A stretch of DNA of 64,000 bases from Macrotis lagotis (Eukaryota; Chordata; Mammalia; Peramelemorphia; Peramelidae). The stretch spans positions 422,077,422-422,141,421 of the forward strand of contig NC_133658.1 of assembly GCF_037893015.1 (NCBI RefSeq), read 5' to 3'. Both the position numbers and the translations under genes were made by a program. Under the pieces are notes generated by a model. The model made no database searches. It saw only the letters and a list, made by a program, of their open reading frames with translations, and was not told the origin of the DNA. Position 1 is the first letter of the stretch, and each line of letters opens with the position of its first letter. Below, one piece after another: positions 21,240 to 32,194 of this stretch.

Positions 21240-21759
21240 AAAGAATTTGAAGACAAGAGCTTAAACTTATTCATATCTCTCTGGGTTTGTCCTTATATTC
21301 TGAATATAATAGGAACTTTATAAATCTTTGTAGATTGAATTACATTAATTTTTTTTCTCAACATATTGCCCCTGAAAGATATCTCTTTCAAATTATGAAC
21401 TATCTTCTTGACTTCTAAGATATATGATTTGGGAGTCAAAACTTCAGATGCTCATGAAACACAAATTTCAGAATTCTACCTGGAATTTTAGACTGTTTCT
21501 TTAAAAAAGGAGTAGACTCATATTCACTTTCTTCAAATGTCTGTGGTGATCACCTTCAGATTCAGATACATGCTACATATATGTATTTCTCAAGCAAGAG
21601 AAAAATGCAAGAAATGGGAAGCAGAGGATTGAAAATGACATCTACCTGCCTAACTAAATAAAAGTTGATAAGAAACAAATTTCTGATTCAAGTTCCTTTG
21701 CATCCCCTGCTCCATTTGTTCAGTTTTCCTATCATGAATTTTGATTAGTTATATTCCTT
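21240..21759. other. Unassigned stretch
   Basis: No gene or repeat recognised. Confidence 0.5.
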
Positions 21760-21900
21760 TTCTGTGTCTCAGTTTCCTCACCTGTAAAATTAGGCTACAT
21801 GACATGCAATGCCCATTTAAGTTCTGTAATTTTACAATAAATTTCAACTCTAGGATTTTATTATTGTATGCGTGTAGGATTTCTTCTCTCTTTGACCTTT
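21760..21900 (+). mobile_element. MIR-like 3' fragment
   Basis: TCTGTGTCTCAGTTTCCTCA, CCTGTAAAATTAGGCTACAT and a decayed tail; only the right half of a MIR-type SINE remains. Confidence 0.55.
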
Positions 21901-22339
21901 TAGATTCTATGCTCTAAATCTCATTCCTAGCTTTAACCTTCTAGATTTCTATGATTCTAATGTCCCTTTTGCATTTGCCATTCTATATTCTGTTTTGTTT
22001 CTTCTAACTTTAATAGTTCCATGCTGGGAAAAAAGGAAGAGATGTAATAAGAAAAACTATTCAAGAAATTCTTCTTTATCCTCTTGTCTATACATTTTAA
22101 GTAAAACACTTGAGACATAAATTCTCTAATTCTCAGCTTTCCTGTGTGAGTGTAACTTTTAGTGTGACTCAAGCTATTCATGAAAAAAAAAGTTTGTGAA
22201 TAAAAAGCCAAATCAGTTTCCAAATTGCTAAGCAAGGTGGTCATGAGAATGAGACAGAGGATCTCCTTCTCCTCCCTATCCCCACACATACACATTGATA
22301 TATGAGTGAGAAAGAGAACATGACATTTCCATGAAGTCA
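21901..22339. other. Unassigned stretch with a 127-codon chance frame
   Basis: The antisense frame at 21957-22340 is the longest non-simple frame outside transposons. It has no recognisable domain, motif or compositional signal beyond a Ser/Leu/Phe-rich mix, and no neighbouring exon-like pattern. I do not call it a gene. Confidence 0.5.
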
Positions 22340-22870
22340 CCAGAAAAACTGGAAAACATATTTGGTGTTTAAACCCATAGTGGTGTTTAAGAATTCAAAC
22401 GGCGGGTTTTGGCAGCAGTCTAATTGTAATACTGTAACATTGCTACAGGCAATTTTCTTTGATTTAATTAGATGAACTGTGGTATTTTTTTTCTTTTTGC
22501 AAAAAGGCTTTATTATGTAGAAATGAAATATGTATAAATTTAATTTTTAATCTTGTCACTACAGAGTGGGAAGGAATACACTGATTCTTTTAATTTACCC
22601 CCTTTGTTTAAGAAAAAAATTAAATTAATCTTATCACAAGTGTTTATGAGTAATTGATTTGATTTTTGCACTCCAGTCAGAAATGATAGAGTTAAGACTT
22701 CACTGATTTTTTGCTGTATAGAATGCACTGCGTCTGTCTCTCAAAGTGTAACCACTCACAGCTAGAGACCTTAATTATGTTATAATTTCACAAACTATGA
22801 CCATGATAATATTAACATTTAAATCATAGTTTGGATTGTGAAATAGTATAATTTATAAGCTCCTAGAAAA
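22340..22870. promoter_or_regulatory. Candidate conserved non-coding element, TAAT-rich
   Basis: About 530 bp without recognised repeats. Homeodomain-type cores are dense: TAATTG (22421), TTAATTAG (22464-22471), the AATTAAATTAATC block (about 22618-22630), TAATTGATTT (22651-22660), TTAATTA (22771-22777). There is a SOX/TCF-like CCTTTGTT (22601-22608) and a CpG-bearing CGGCGGG near 22400. This is how developmental enhancers often look, but AT-rich DNA yields TAAT by chance, so the call is tentative. Confidence 0.33.
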
Positions 22871-23194
22871 TTTCTTTCAAAAACTTAGTTTATTATTGGT
22901 ACTTATGCTTGAAAAAAATCATGGTTTCATCATTTTAAATGCATTCTCTATCAGGTTTAATTATAGCTCCTCCAAAATATAATAGAGGTCCTTCATTAAA
23001 TGCCTACCCCTTACCCTAAAACAAACAATCTAAATAGTGTGATGATGATTGTCCCCTGCAGAGAAGAAAAAATGTTCAAGAAGTTGGACCATGAACCATT
23101 CTACCTGAGTAAGGCAAGGACAATCTTTTATTTTTTTTTTCCCTCCAGTGCTTGGTATATTATTAATGCTCAGTGCAATGTTCATTAGGATTAT
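22871..23194. other. Unassigned stretch
   Basis: AT-rich, no gene or repeat recognised; the frame at 23000-23188 (+) has no domain. Confidence 0.5.
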
Positions 23195-23385
23195 AGGATC
23201 ATAAATGTAAAGCTAAGAGACCTTAGAGGTCATAGAGTCCAACTCCTTCATAGTACAGATGAGAAAATTGAATATAGAGAGATTACATGATTTACTTAAG
23301 ATCCCATAACCTCTAGGTATCTGAGGCAAGATTTGAATCCAAGATTTCCTGATTATTAGAGGTTTCAATAGTCTACTGACTATCA
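23195..23385 (-). mobile_element. Antisense MIR-like SINE
   Basis: AGAGACCTTAGAGGTCATAG, AGTCCAACTCCTTCATAGTA, CAGATGAGAAAATTGAATAT, GATTTGAATCCAAGATTTC and CTACTGAC give a nearly complete reverse-MIR order. Confidence 0.65.
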
Positions 23386-23545
23386 AATTAAGAGAATATT
23401 GTCTGGAGGATATAAAGATGATAGCCAAAAATTATATCTCCCTCTTCCTAAAAATATATATTTTTCATTATTTTCCTTGGACTTAGAACTTCCTCTGTAC
23501 TTTTCTTGTTTGTTGAATTCAATTATCATCTCTTTGCAGAAAATT

Positions 23546-23546
<1 letters not shown>

Positions 23547-23593
<47 letters not shown>
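23547..23593. repeat. (AT)n microsatellite
   Basis: About 23 clean AT units directly left of the L2 element. Confidence 0.95.
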
Positions 23594-23597
<4 letters not shown>

Positions 23598-24127
23598 CCT
23601 ACTCCCTCTCCTGACCTCCAGTCTTACATTACTACCAGCCTTTTGAATATCTTTTGAGATGCCTAGGTTGCAAAAATATCTCAAACTCAACATGCTGAAA
23701 ATAGAACTTATTTTTTCCCCAAAACCCTCCCAACTCCTGAAGTCACCATTATCCTGCCTTAATGTTATCCCTGACTCTTTCTCTCCCTTATTCACTCCAT
23801 GTGACTAGTCTTGTTTCCACCTTCACATTTCTCTTTTGATCCATTTTCTCTACAGCCAACACCCTAATGCAGCTTCTCATCACCTCATGCCTGGACTATG
23901 GCAATAGTTTTCTAATTATCTCCTTGCCTCTAATGTCTTTCCACTCCAATGCATGCTCAACTCATTTGCTAAAATGATAACCAAAACACAGCTTTAACCC
24001 TGTCACCCTCCTCTGCCCAACTCAAAAAGCTCTACTACTTCCTTATTTTATCCAAGACCTTCAAAGATGAAGAGATTTCAGGGTGAAGGTTTCTTATTAT
24101 TCCTCTAGCATTGTATTCAGTGTCCCA

Positions 24128-25468
24128 CCTTTCTATTTTTTTTTTCATGGTCAACAGCTCTACTTTAATGTCAGGAAGGAATGGGACCGGTTGTATAGTG
24201 GTAGCATCAGAGTGATCCTGATGCATGGAAAGCCCACCCAGACTAGGTCATACCCTATAGAGGTATCATTAAAAACACAAAAGTCCCAGATAAGATGGCC
24301 TATTTTTTTTGAAAGTCATTTCAAACCTCAGATCAGATCCCATTGTCTTGCATTTTACAACATTCAAACCTCAGAATAGAGAACTGCATTTGGCCAACAA
24401 TTGACTGTTCTCTGGTGCCACCATGATGGGTTTAATCTAGCTTCCAATCCCAGAATATGAAGTCACTCCTTTTCATTAATCATGAGACTGTAATCCAAGA
24501 TGAAATGAAGCTGCCTAGATAAACCAATATGGTTTCTTCCTTGAGGAAAAGTACGGAAGGTGGGTGAGTTCCTTCTATATAGCTGATACTCTTTTCTTCC
24601 CATCTCATTAGTTCCAGGAGAAAGTTCCAGCAGAGAATAAATCTTCTTTGAAGATATTAGGTATGCACTCAGAAAAGATAAATCTTTTGAGATCCTAGGC
24701 CTAATTTAGCTGCCGAATGAGTTGATTGATGCCTTCACCTCGGTAGCCAGGTTTGCCCATTTCCTTGAGAAAGCCCACTCTATTCTTGGCAGCATGGTGA
24801 GCCACGGACAGTGGGAAAGGACACAGGAACCTCGAGACCTGAGAGAAATGCTCCCCCACTGAGCAGATTGCATGAATGATATCTTCCAGACAAATGATAC
24901 CAAATTTCCCTAGACACTCCTCAATTAGAGTATTATCTGTTAGGGAGACTTTCTTATTATTTATTCTGGCTTGTCCTCGTTTCAGAATGAGTTCACGGAC
25001 AAGATTTTAGGTTAGGATATCCCCAAGCTACATAAGGCTCTATAATTCGAAGTTTCTTTAAGGAAACTGGGGTCATGTTAACAAAGACACCACTATACAT
25101 TTTCTTCAGACTAAGTTCCTCTATTGTATTTGTCACCTGGGTACTCACTCCATTAATCCTCTCCATACAGACCACAAAGGCTAGACTATGTGTATTCTTT
25201 AGCACATAGCATCCAGGCTTCGAATCCAGATGTTTGAGACGAGCTACATCACGGACGATCTGATGGGATTCATGAACAAATGATTCCAGCCGCCTGAATT
25301 TGAGCTGACTCCCTTTCTTTTGCTTCCTCTTTTCCAAAAGTGCCTGCTTAGCCTGAGTGGCTTTGAGTGCTTGGTAAGCTTTCCTCCTCTTCAGAAGATT
25401 CTCTGGAACCAAAGGAATCTTTTTTCTGGGTTCAGGCTCCGACATCTTTCCTGCCCTTTCTATTTTTT
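24128..25468 (-). pseudogene. RPL7L1: RPL7L1 processed pseudogene
   Basis: An intronless antisense copy of the mRNA for the 60S-ribosomal-protein-L7-like 1 protein (a nucleolar relative of eL30/uL30-family L7 involved in ribosome assembly). Coding frame 25445 down to a TAG at 24701-24703. Visible protein motifs in order: [16 protein letters not shown] (residues 8-23), [55 protein letters not shown]; after the break [34 protein letters not shown] and INQLIRQLN at the end. One extra base near 25000 shifts frame after codon 148 and gives a premature stop, so only a 150-residue truncated product could be read from the ATG. The rest of the frame has no stop. Length (about 247 codons) matches the family. 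3' UTR continues to an ATTAAA signal (24164-24169, antisense) and an A-tail of about 10. A 14-bp direct duplication, CCTTTCTATTTTTT, at 24128-24141 and 25455-25468 flanks the copy. No promoter is carried; 9 bases of 5' UTR only. Confidence 0.93.
24136..24169 (-). other. Retrocopy poly(A) signal and A-tail
   Basis: On the antisense strand, ATTAAA (24164-24169) is followed 18 bases later by a run of about 10 A (24136-24145 as T on plus). The last six overlap the target duplication, so tail length is ambiguous. This is the 3' end of the RPL7L1 retrocopy, not an active terminator here. Confidence 0.85.
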
Positions 25469-25569
25469 AATCTGCTGTTTCTCATACTTAGAATGCTCTC
25501 CCTCCTCACCTCCACTTGTTGGCTTGCCTTACTTCCTTCACAACTCAGATGAAATATTAAAGCCTGAAA

Positions 25570-26040
25570 AGACTTAACATGAGCTGATGTTGACTGAAGT
25601 AAGCAGAACCAGGAAAATATTGTACACAATTGCAACATTGTATGATGACCAACTATGATAGACTTCACTCCTCTCAGTAGATTAGTGATTAAGGACAAGG
25701 ACAATTCTAAAGCTTGTGATGGAAAATGCCATTTACATTCAGAGAAAAAAACTATAGAATCCAAATAATATTATTTTCCCTTTTTAAAACTTGTTTCATG
25801 GGTTTTTTTTTCTCATTGTTTTCTCCCCTTTAGTGCTGATTCTTTTGTCACATCAAGACTAATATGGAAACATGGTAAACATGATTGTACATCTGTAAGC
25901 TATATAAGACTACTCATTTTCATGGGGAAGAGAGAGGAAAGAGAGGGAGGTGAAAAATGTGGATTCAAAAGCTTACAAATATATGAATGTTGAAAACATA
26001 TCTTTGTATATAACTAAAAAAATTAAATAAAACAAAAAAG
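25570..26040 (+). mobile_element. 5'-truncated L1 tail inside L2
   Basis: Starts within the end of ORF2 (TGATGTTGACTGAAGTAAGC, AGAACCAGGAAAATATTG) and continues through the L1 3' UTR: ACAACATTGTATGATG-like, GGACAATTCTAAAG, GGAAACATGGTAAACATG, ATTGTACATCTGTAAGC; ends in an A-rich AAATAAAACAAAAAAG. The L2 blocks AACTCAGATGAAATATT before and AGCTCAAATATCATTT after look like copies of each other, consistent with a decayed target duplication. Confidence 0.85.
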
Positions 26041-26262
26041 CAGCTCAAATATCATTTTCTAAACAATGAGTTTCTGATAAGCCGCATCCCCAATTCCCTT
26101 GCTAGGCTTTGGCCTTTGATATTTTAATATGCCAGTTTCTTTCATTAGAATATGATATTATTGAGGGCAGGGATCCTCTTTTATTTTCTTCCATTTTTTA
26201 TCCCTTGTGTTTAATTAAGTTTCTGTAACATTGCAAACACTTAATAACATACTTGTTGACTG

Positions 26263-27789
26263 TCTTTATAGCAGAAATACAAGTTATCTTATATTCTCTC
26301 AAAAGGCTTCATATATCACAATCCTTTACACCTGTAAATGAACTTACCTTGTTATCAACTACTATATTTTTTCCACCTGCTAGAATATAAGCTCCATGAA
26401 GGCAAAGAATCTTTCTACTATAAATTTAGCAGATCCATCAGTTCTGTAAATATTAAATACACTGAAAAAATAAAATTAATTAAAATGAATTGCACATAAA
26501 ACAAAGAGGTGGCAGAACCAGGATTGCAACCAAGGTCTTATGCATTCAAGTCAAGGACTCTTTTTTTACTATTCCATACAGCTTCCCATAGCTTAGCTTC
26601 CATTCTAATGTCTGAGTCTTACTGTAGGTTGGATTGCACCAAAGTTAGTTAAGATTGAGAGTGATGAGCAACTTTCTTGGTAGAAACACATGGTATCTAA
26701 AACTTTATGGTAGATATGAGACAGCTGTTCCATACTAATCTCCTGGCCTCTATAAAATTCAGATTGTTTTGCAGGAAGAAGTCACATAGACAAACCTTTC
26801 TAATAGGGTAGAGACGGGCTGATGTGGGGAATTCTTGATTAGGAGCTGGTAGCAGGTTGTCCACTTTTTCAATCAATTGGGTTATAAGTTTAAAAGGCTC
26901 TTACCAATACTTTATGGTTTCTATTCCCCTTCCTCTGTCCCTCAAGAAAAAAAAAAGGGAACCTATCTTGTCATGTTATGATAAGACTTTAAACTCATTT
27001 CAAAAGCAAACAGGGCACACTCCTCATAACAGTTCTTACCCAATATAAGCAAGTTACAGATATTAAAGGTGTATATGAATTATAGTAGAATGGATGTAAA
27101 GTAGAAGGGAGATGATGAATCTCAAAGTCTAGGCTTTCTTCCCCTATTGTTATGGCAGATTAAAACCTCTGACATCCCAAATATCCTCATGGATCTGAAT
27201 ACTCCCAACTTGTAGATTTTCTTCAATTTCTCCCTCAGACTCTAAATCCCACCTTTGTAGTTGATGATGTGATATAGGAGACACTGGCAGAGGACCACTT
27301 GGTATGGCATGCCCTCATCAAACAAGAGTTGTGCTATATGAGCAGAGCAGGACTGAAGTAGTTCCAAAGAAACACAATATGCAAAAATTTAAAGAATCCA
27401 TTCTAAATGTTCACAGGGTCTATTTGTGCCTGACCTGTGACAGAGCTTTCTGAGCTCATATTGGTCTGATCAGTCATACAGATGCACTGTAACTTGACTC
27501 TAATATGGTGATGTCATTTTGATCCTCTTCTAGAATGAAGAACAGCAACCAACTCTCTTAAGTGTCAAAAACATTCTTCTGGCCTCATCTGTCTCACAAC
27601 ACTTTTTAATATTGCCTGAACCAGATTCAAATATAATTGGTAAATATTTAATAAAATAAATAAAAATTCAATAAAAGATAGATTATATTAGTTTGTGGTT
27701 TTTAAGTTAATATATGTCAGTAAGGATCCTTATATAGTGTTTAGTGCCTTCATTTCTCTTTCTTTATTTTTAAATATTTTTAATTTTTA
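26263..27789. other. Unassigned stretch with traces of antisense MIR
   Basis: No gene. A weak antisense MIR trace (AAAGAGGTGGCAGAACCAGG, TTCAAGTCAAGGACTC) lies at about 26500-26560. From 27660 the DNA becomes very AT-rich up to the L1 boundary. Confidence 0.5.
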
Positions 27790-29360
27790 ATTTAAATTTT
27801 TAATTTTAAAATTATTTAGTTATTTATTTTCATTCATATACACATGTATATTTTTAAGTTACAAAATTTCCTTCCACCCTCCCTTCCCACCCTCCTCCAC
27901 TCAGTGGCAAAAAAATCAGGTTAGCATTGTACATAAATATTTTTGATAAATATGTATACATTTAGGTCATTTTTTGTGTGTGAGGAATTAGGATTAAGGG
28001 AAAAAGATCCATAGGAGATAATTTTTATAAAGTGTTCATCAGATTCTGATAAGTTTGTTTTTCTTTTTTTGTTGTTTTGTTTCATTTTTCTTCCTCTGGA
28101 TAGGGATAACATTGTCCATAGTGGTCTTATATAGTTGTCCTAACTCTCTGAACTGCTGAGAGAATCTGCTTCCATCAAGATTGATCATCTCCCAATGTTG
28201 TTAATGTGTACATTGTTCTCTTAGTTCTGCTCCATTCATTCAGCCTCAGATCCTGTAATTCATTCCATACTTGTCTAGAGCCTGACTATTTATGCTTTCT
28301 TATAGAACAGTAATATTCCATAGTATTCATGAATCCAAACTTGTTTAGCCATTCCCCAATTGATGGGCAACTCCTCAATTTTCAATTCTTTGCCACTACA
28401 AAAAGAGCTGCTATGAATATTTTGGAACATGTAGGACTTTTCTCATTTTTTTATGTTTTCTTCTGGATATAGACCCAGAATTGGAATTGCTGGATCAAAG
28501 GGTATGAACAGTTTTATTGCTCTTTGGGGATAGTTCCATATTGTTCTACAGAATGGTTGGATCCATTCATAACTTTATCAGCAAGGGCATCAATCTCTCA
28601 ATCCTCCCACCACCTCTCCAACATTGATCATTTTCTCTTTTTCTCATCTTGGCCAGTCTGATAGGTATGAGGTGATAGCTCATTTTTGTTTTGATTTGCA
28701 TTTCTCTAATCAATAATGATTTGGAGCATTTTTTCATATGATTATATATAGCTTTAATTTCTTCATTTGAAAACTGTTCATATCCTTTCACCATTTATCA
28801 ATTGGGGAATGACTTGTAACCTTATAAATTTGATGCAATTCTCTATATATTTTAGAAATGAGACTTTTATCAGATCTCCTAATTGTGAAGATTGTTTCCC
28901 AACTTTCTGCTTTCCTTACAAGTTTGGCAGCATTGACTTTATTAGTACAAAAAAATTTTAATTTAATATAGCCAGAATCATTCATTTGCATTTTATATTG
29001 TACTCTAGTTCTTGTTTGTCATAAATTTATCCTTTTCCCATAAATCTGATAGATAATTTATTGGTCTATGAATTTATAAAATTATTAATAAAATTATAAA
29101 ATATAAAATGGTTTCTTTAATGTTTAAATCCTGTCCCCATTTTCCATCATTTGAGATGTGGGCCTGTGCCTAGTTTTTGCCATGCTATTTTCCAGTTTTT
29201 CCAACAATTTTTGTCAAATAGTGGGTTCTTATCCCAGAAGACAATGTGCTTGAGTTTGTCAAACAATGTATTGCTATAATCATTTACTGCAGTTTCTTTT
29301 GGATTTAGCCTAGTCTATTGATTCATTACTCTATTTCTTAACCAGTACTGAGCAGTTTTG

Positions 29361-29521
29361 GGGGGGGGGGGGTTTAGGTTTTTGCAAGGCAAATGGGGTT
29401 AAGTGGCTTGCCCAAGGCCACACAGCTAGGTAATTATTAAGTGTCTGAGACCGGATTCGAACCCAGGTACTCCTGACTCCAGGGCCGGTGCTTTATTCAT
29501 TGTGCCACCTAGCTGCCCCTT
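29361..29521 (-). mobile_element. tRNA-derived SINE inside L1, antisense
   Basis: Poly-G-bearing tail (GGGGG run at 29361-29372), GTTTTTGCAAGGCAAATGGG, CCCAAGGCCACACAGCTAGG, CGGATTCGAACCCAGGTACT (intact reversed B box), GTGCCACCTAGCTGCCCC. A near-perfect 16-bp duplication, GTACTGAGCAGTTTTG at 29345-29360 and GTACTGGGCAGTTTTG at 29522-29537, marks the insertion. The TTCGAACC B box suggests it is among the least decayed SINEs here. Confidence 0.93.
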
Positions 29522-29959
29522 GTACTGGGCAGTTTTGATGACTGTCACTATATAGTATATTTTTAGATCTGTAGAGCTAAGCTACCTTCCTTTACATTAT
29601 TTTCATCAGTTCCTTTGCTACTCTTGACCTTTTATTACTCCAGATGAATTTTGTTACTAGTTTTTCTAGCTTGGTAAAGCAGTTATTTAGTAGTTTGAAT
29701 GGTATGGCATTGAAGAAGTAATTTAATTTGTGTAGAATTGTTATTTTACTCTATTAGCTCAACCTAACCATGAGCAATTGACATTTTTCCAATTATTTAG
29801 ATCTGTCTTTATTTAGGTGAGAAGTGCTTTATAATCGTGTTCATACAATTTCTGGTTTTGTCTTAGCAGGTAGATTCCCAAGTATTTAATGTTATCCATA
29901 GTTATTTTTAAATGGAATTTTTCTTTCTGTCTCTTGCTCTTGGACATTTGGACATTTTG

Positions 29960-30085
<126 letters not shown>

Positions 30086-30128
30086 CTGATGATTTATGTG
30101 GATATGTGTGTGTGTTTATGTATGTATC

Positions 30129-30222
30129 CCTTCCCATTTCTATTTCCATTTGACATCATTATTTCATTCCTCCTTCTCCATGAAGCCTTCCCTATTCACC
30201 ACTAAGCTTCTTTCCCACTATA
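30129..30222. repeat. ~95-bp segment duplicated at 31675 (copy 1)
   Basis: Begins CCCTTCCCATTTCTATTTCC and ends AAGCTTCTTTCCCACTATA. It interrupts the L1 sequence between L1 blocks GCTGATGATTTATGTGG and GCTTCAAGGAGTTTTTTAG. About 80% identical to 31675-31771 by eye. Origin unknown. Confidence 0.6.
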
Positions 30223-30833
30223 GTTTGTTCAGTGCTTCAAGGAGTTTTTTAGATGATTTTCTCTGGTTCTTTAAGTATATCATTATATCATCTGCAAAAA
30301 GTGAAAGCTTTGCTTCCTCATTGTCAGTTCTGATTCCTTCAATTTCTTTTTCTTATTGCTAAATGGGCATCCTTGTTTCACCGCTAATTTTATTGGAAAT
30401 GTTCCAAGTTTATTCCTATTACATATAATATTTGTCAATTTTTTAGATAGATGCTATTTATTATTTTAAGAAAACTCCATTTATTCCTAAACTTTCTAGT
30501 GTTTTTGATAGGAATGGATGTTGTATTTTATCAAAAAGCTATTTTGGCATCTATTGAGATAATAATATGATTTCTGTTGATTTTGCTGTTGCTATGTTTA
30601 ATTATGTTGAGTGTTTTCCTAATATTGAATGATCCCTCCCTAACTGGTATAAATCTTACCTGATCATGGTGTATAATCTAGTAATAACTTACTGTAAATT
30701 CATTGCTAAAATTTTATTTAAGATTTTTGCATCAATATTCTTTAGGGAGATTGGTCTATAATTTTCTTTATCTGTTTTGGTTCTTCCTGGTTTAAGTATT
30801 AGCAGAGTTTAGTAGAACTCCTTCTCCTATTTT

Positions 30834-31207
30834 CTAAAATTTATTGCTTATTTTCATATATATGTATATACATATTTATATCTTACAAAATTTAGCTCCT
30901 CCCTCCTTTCCCTCTTCCCTTCCCTCAGCAGGGAACAGGTTAGCATTTTATATACATGTTTTGTTAAACATATTTATGGATTTAGAAGGGTTATTGTTGT
31001 TTTTTTTCCTGTGGTTTGTTTTGTTTTGTTTTTCTTCTTCTGATTGGGGATAATATAGTCCATAACCAGTCAAATGCAGTTTTCCTAGCTCTCTGAACTG
31101 CCAAGAGGAGCTGCTTCTATTAAGGTTGTTCATCTCATAATGTTGTTGCTGATGTGTATATTGTTCTTTTGGTTCTGTTCCCTTCACTCAGCATCAGATC
31201 CCCTAAA
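30834..31207 (-). mobile_element. Short L1 tail inserted in L1, same orientation
   Basis: Antisense L1 end: C/T-rich CCCTCCTTTCCCTCTTCCC and AACAGGTTAGCATTTTATAT, then TCTCTGAACTGCCAAGAGG, TGTATATTGTTCTTTTGGTT and TTCACTCAGCATCAGATCC. It matches the left end of the host L1 (27840-28250), i.e. the same L1 lineage. Direct duplications CTTCTCCTATTTT flank it at 30821-30833 and 31208-31220, so it is an independent 5'-truncated insertion, not a rearrangement. Confidence 0.85.
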
Positions 31208-31674
31208 CTTCTCCTATTTTTAAAAATAGTTTATGTATAATACGAATTAATTTTTCCTTTAATATTTTTTAGAATTCACTTGTAAATCCATCTGGACCAG
31301 GAGACTTTTTCTTAGGTAGTTTATTGATGGTTTCTTCAATTTCTTTTTCTGAAATGGGTTTTTAAGCATTTATTTCTTATTCTGTCAATCTAGGAAGTTT
31401 TTACCTTTGTAAATTTTCATCCATTCCACTCAAGATATCCAATTTATTGGCAACAGTATGGTAAAGTAGTTTCAAATTATCTCTTTAATTTCCTACTCAT
31501 TGGTGGTTAGTTCACCCTTTTCATTTTTAATACTCTTAATTTTGGTTATCTTCTTTTTTTAAAAAAAATCATATTAAACATAAGTTTGTCTATTTTATTG
31601 ACTTTTTTCATAAAACCAACTCAGTTTTATTTATGACATCAATGGTTTTCTTCCTTTCAATTTTATCAGTCTCT

Positions 31675-31771
31675 CCCTTCCTATTTCTATTTCCATTAGA
31701 TATCACTATATTCATCCTCCCTTCTCCATAAAACCTTCTCTACTCACCCTTAAGCTTCTTTCCCCCTATAA
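31675..31771. repeat. ~95-bp segment (copy 2 of 30129)
   Basis: CCCTTCCTATTTCTATTTCC to AAGCTTCTTTCCCCCTATA, just outside the right end of the L1. The pairing with copy 1 is direct, 1.5 kb apart. No frame or known transposon motif seen. Confidence 0.6.
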
Positions 31772-32194
31772 ACTTTTATATTTATTATGTTTTATATGTG
31801 ACATAGTAGAATAAAAACTGACTGGAAAAATGATGATGCATAAAGTTTCAAATTTCAGCTATTGGACCTAGGTTAGATCATAAATTCCCTAAGCCTCAGT
31901 TTGGTCTTTACTTACTCATTTCACACTTAACATAAAATTATTTAATTCTCTTTTTATATAACTAGAACTTCATTCAAAGTGAATGCTGGCAGGTCTGTAG
32001 AGATCCTGAAGAAGGAGTTGATATTTTTAGGAGGTTTTAACTAGAGGACATTTGAGGCCCATTCCAACTCTTAATATTCTATGGACTTTTGACTTACAAG
32101 TTCCATCAAACTCTGATGTTTTTTTCTTTCATTCTAAAATCTCTTCTAGCTCCAGCATGCTAAAATTCTATGATTCCAGGATTCTTTTAAATCC
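31772..32194. other. Unassigned stretch
   Basis: Nothing clear; an end-of-SINE-like phrase (AAATCTCTTCTAGCTCCAGC, CTAAAATTCTATGATTCC) lies at about 32138-32178. Confidence 0.45.

Larger units (their letters stand above)
23595..26262 (+). mobile_element. L2 LINE copy, split by two later insertions
   Basis: Left part (23595-24127): CTCAAACTCAACATGCTGAA, CTTCTCATCACCTCATGCC, TGGACTATGGCAATAGTTTT, CCACTCCAATGCATGCTC, ACCCTGTCACCCTCCTCTG. Middle (25469-25569): CTTAGAATGCTCTCCCTCCT, TTACTTCCTTCACAACTCAG. Right (about 26041-26262): CAGCTCAAATATCATTTTCT, TTATTGAGGGCAGGGATCC, AACACTTAATAACATACTTG. These are consecutive L2 blocks in order. The gaps are filled by the RPL7L1 pseudogene and by a short L1, so both are younger than the L2. 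Confidence 0.85.

Noticed and set aside
21957..22340. 127-codon antisense frame
   Set aside because: No domain, motif, compositional or exon-structure support; a frame this long is expected by chance in AT-rich DNA of this length.
24706..24903. 65-codon antisense frame as a separate gene
   Set aside because: It is a wrong-frame reading of the 3' part of the RPL7L1 retrocopy; the family-like protein is in another frame.
25320..25764. Overlapping frames around the 5' end of the retrocopy (both strands)
   Set aside because: Shadows of the RPL7L1 coding strand and of L2/L1 flanks, with no motif of their own.
27840..28250. Endogenous retrovirus or LTR
   Set aside because: Flanking blocks are L1 3' UTR and ORF2, with no LTR ends, primer-binding site or gag/pol motifs anywhere in the window.
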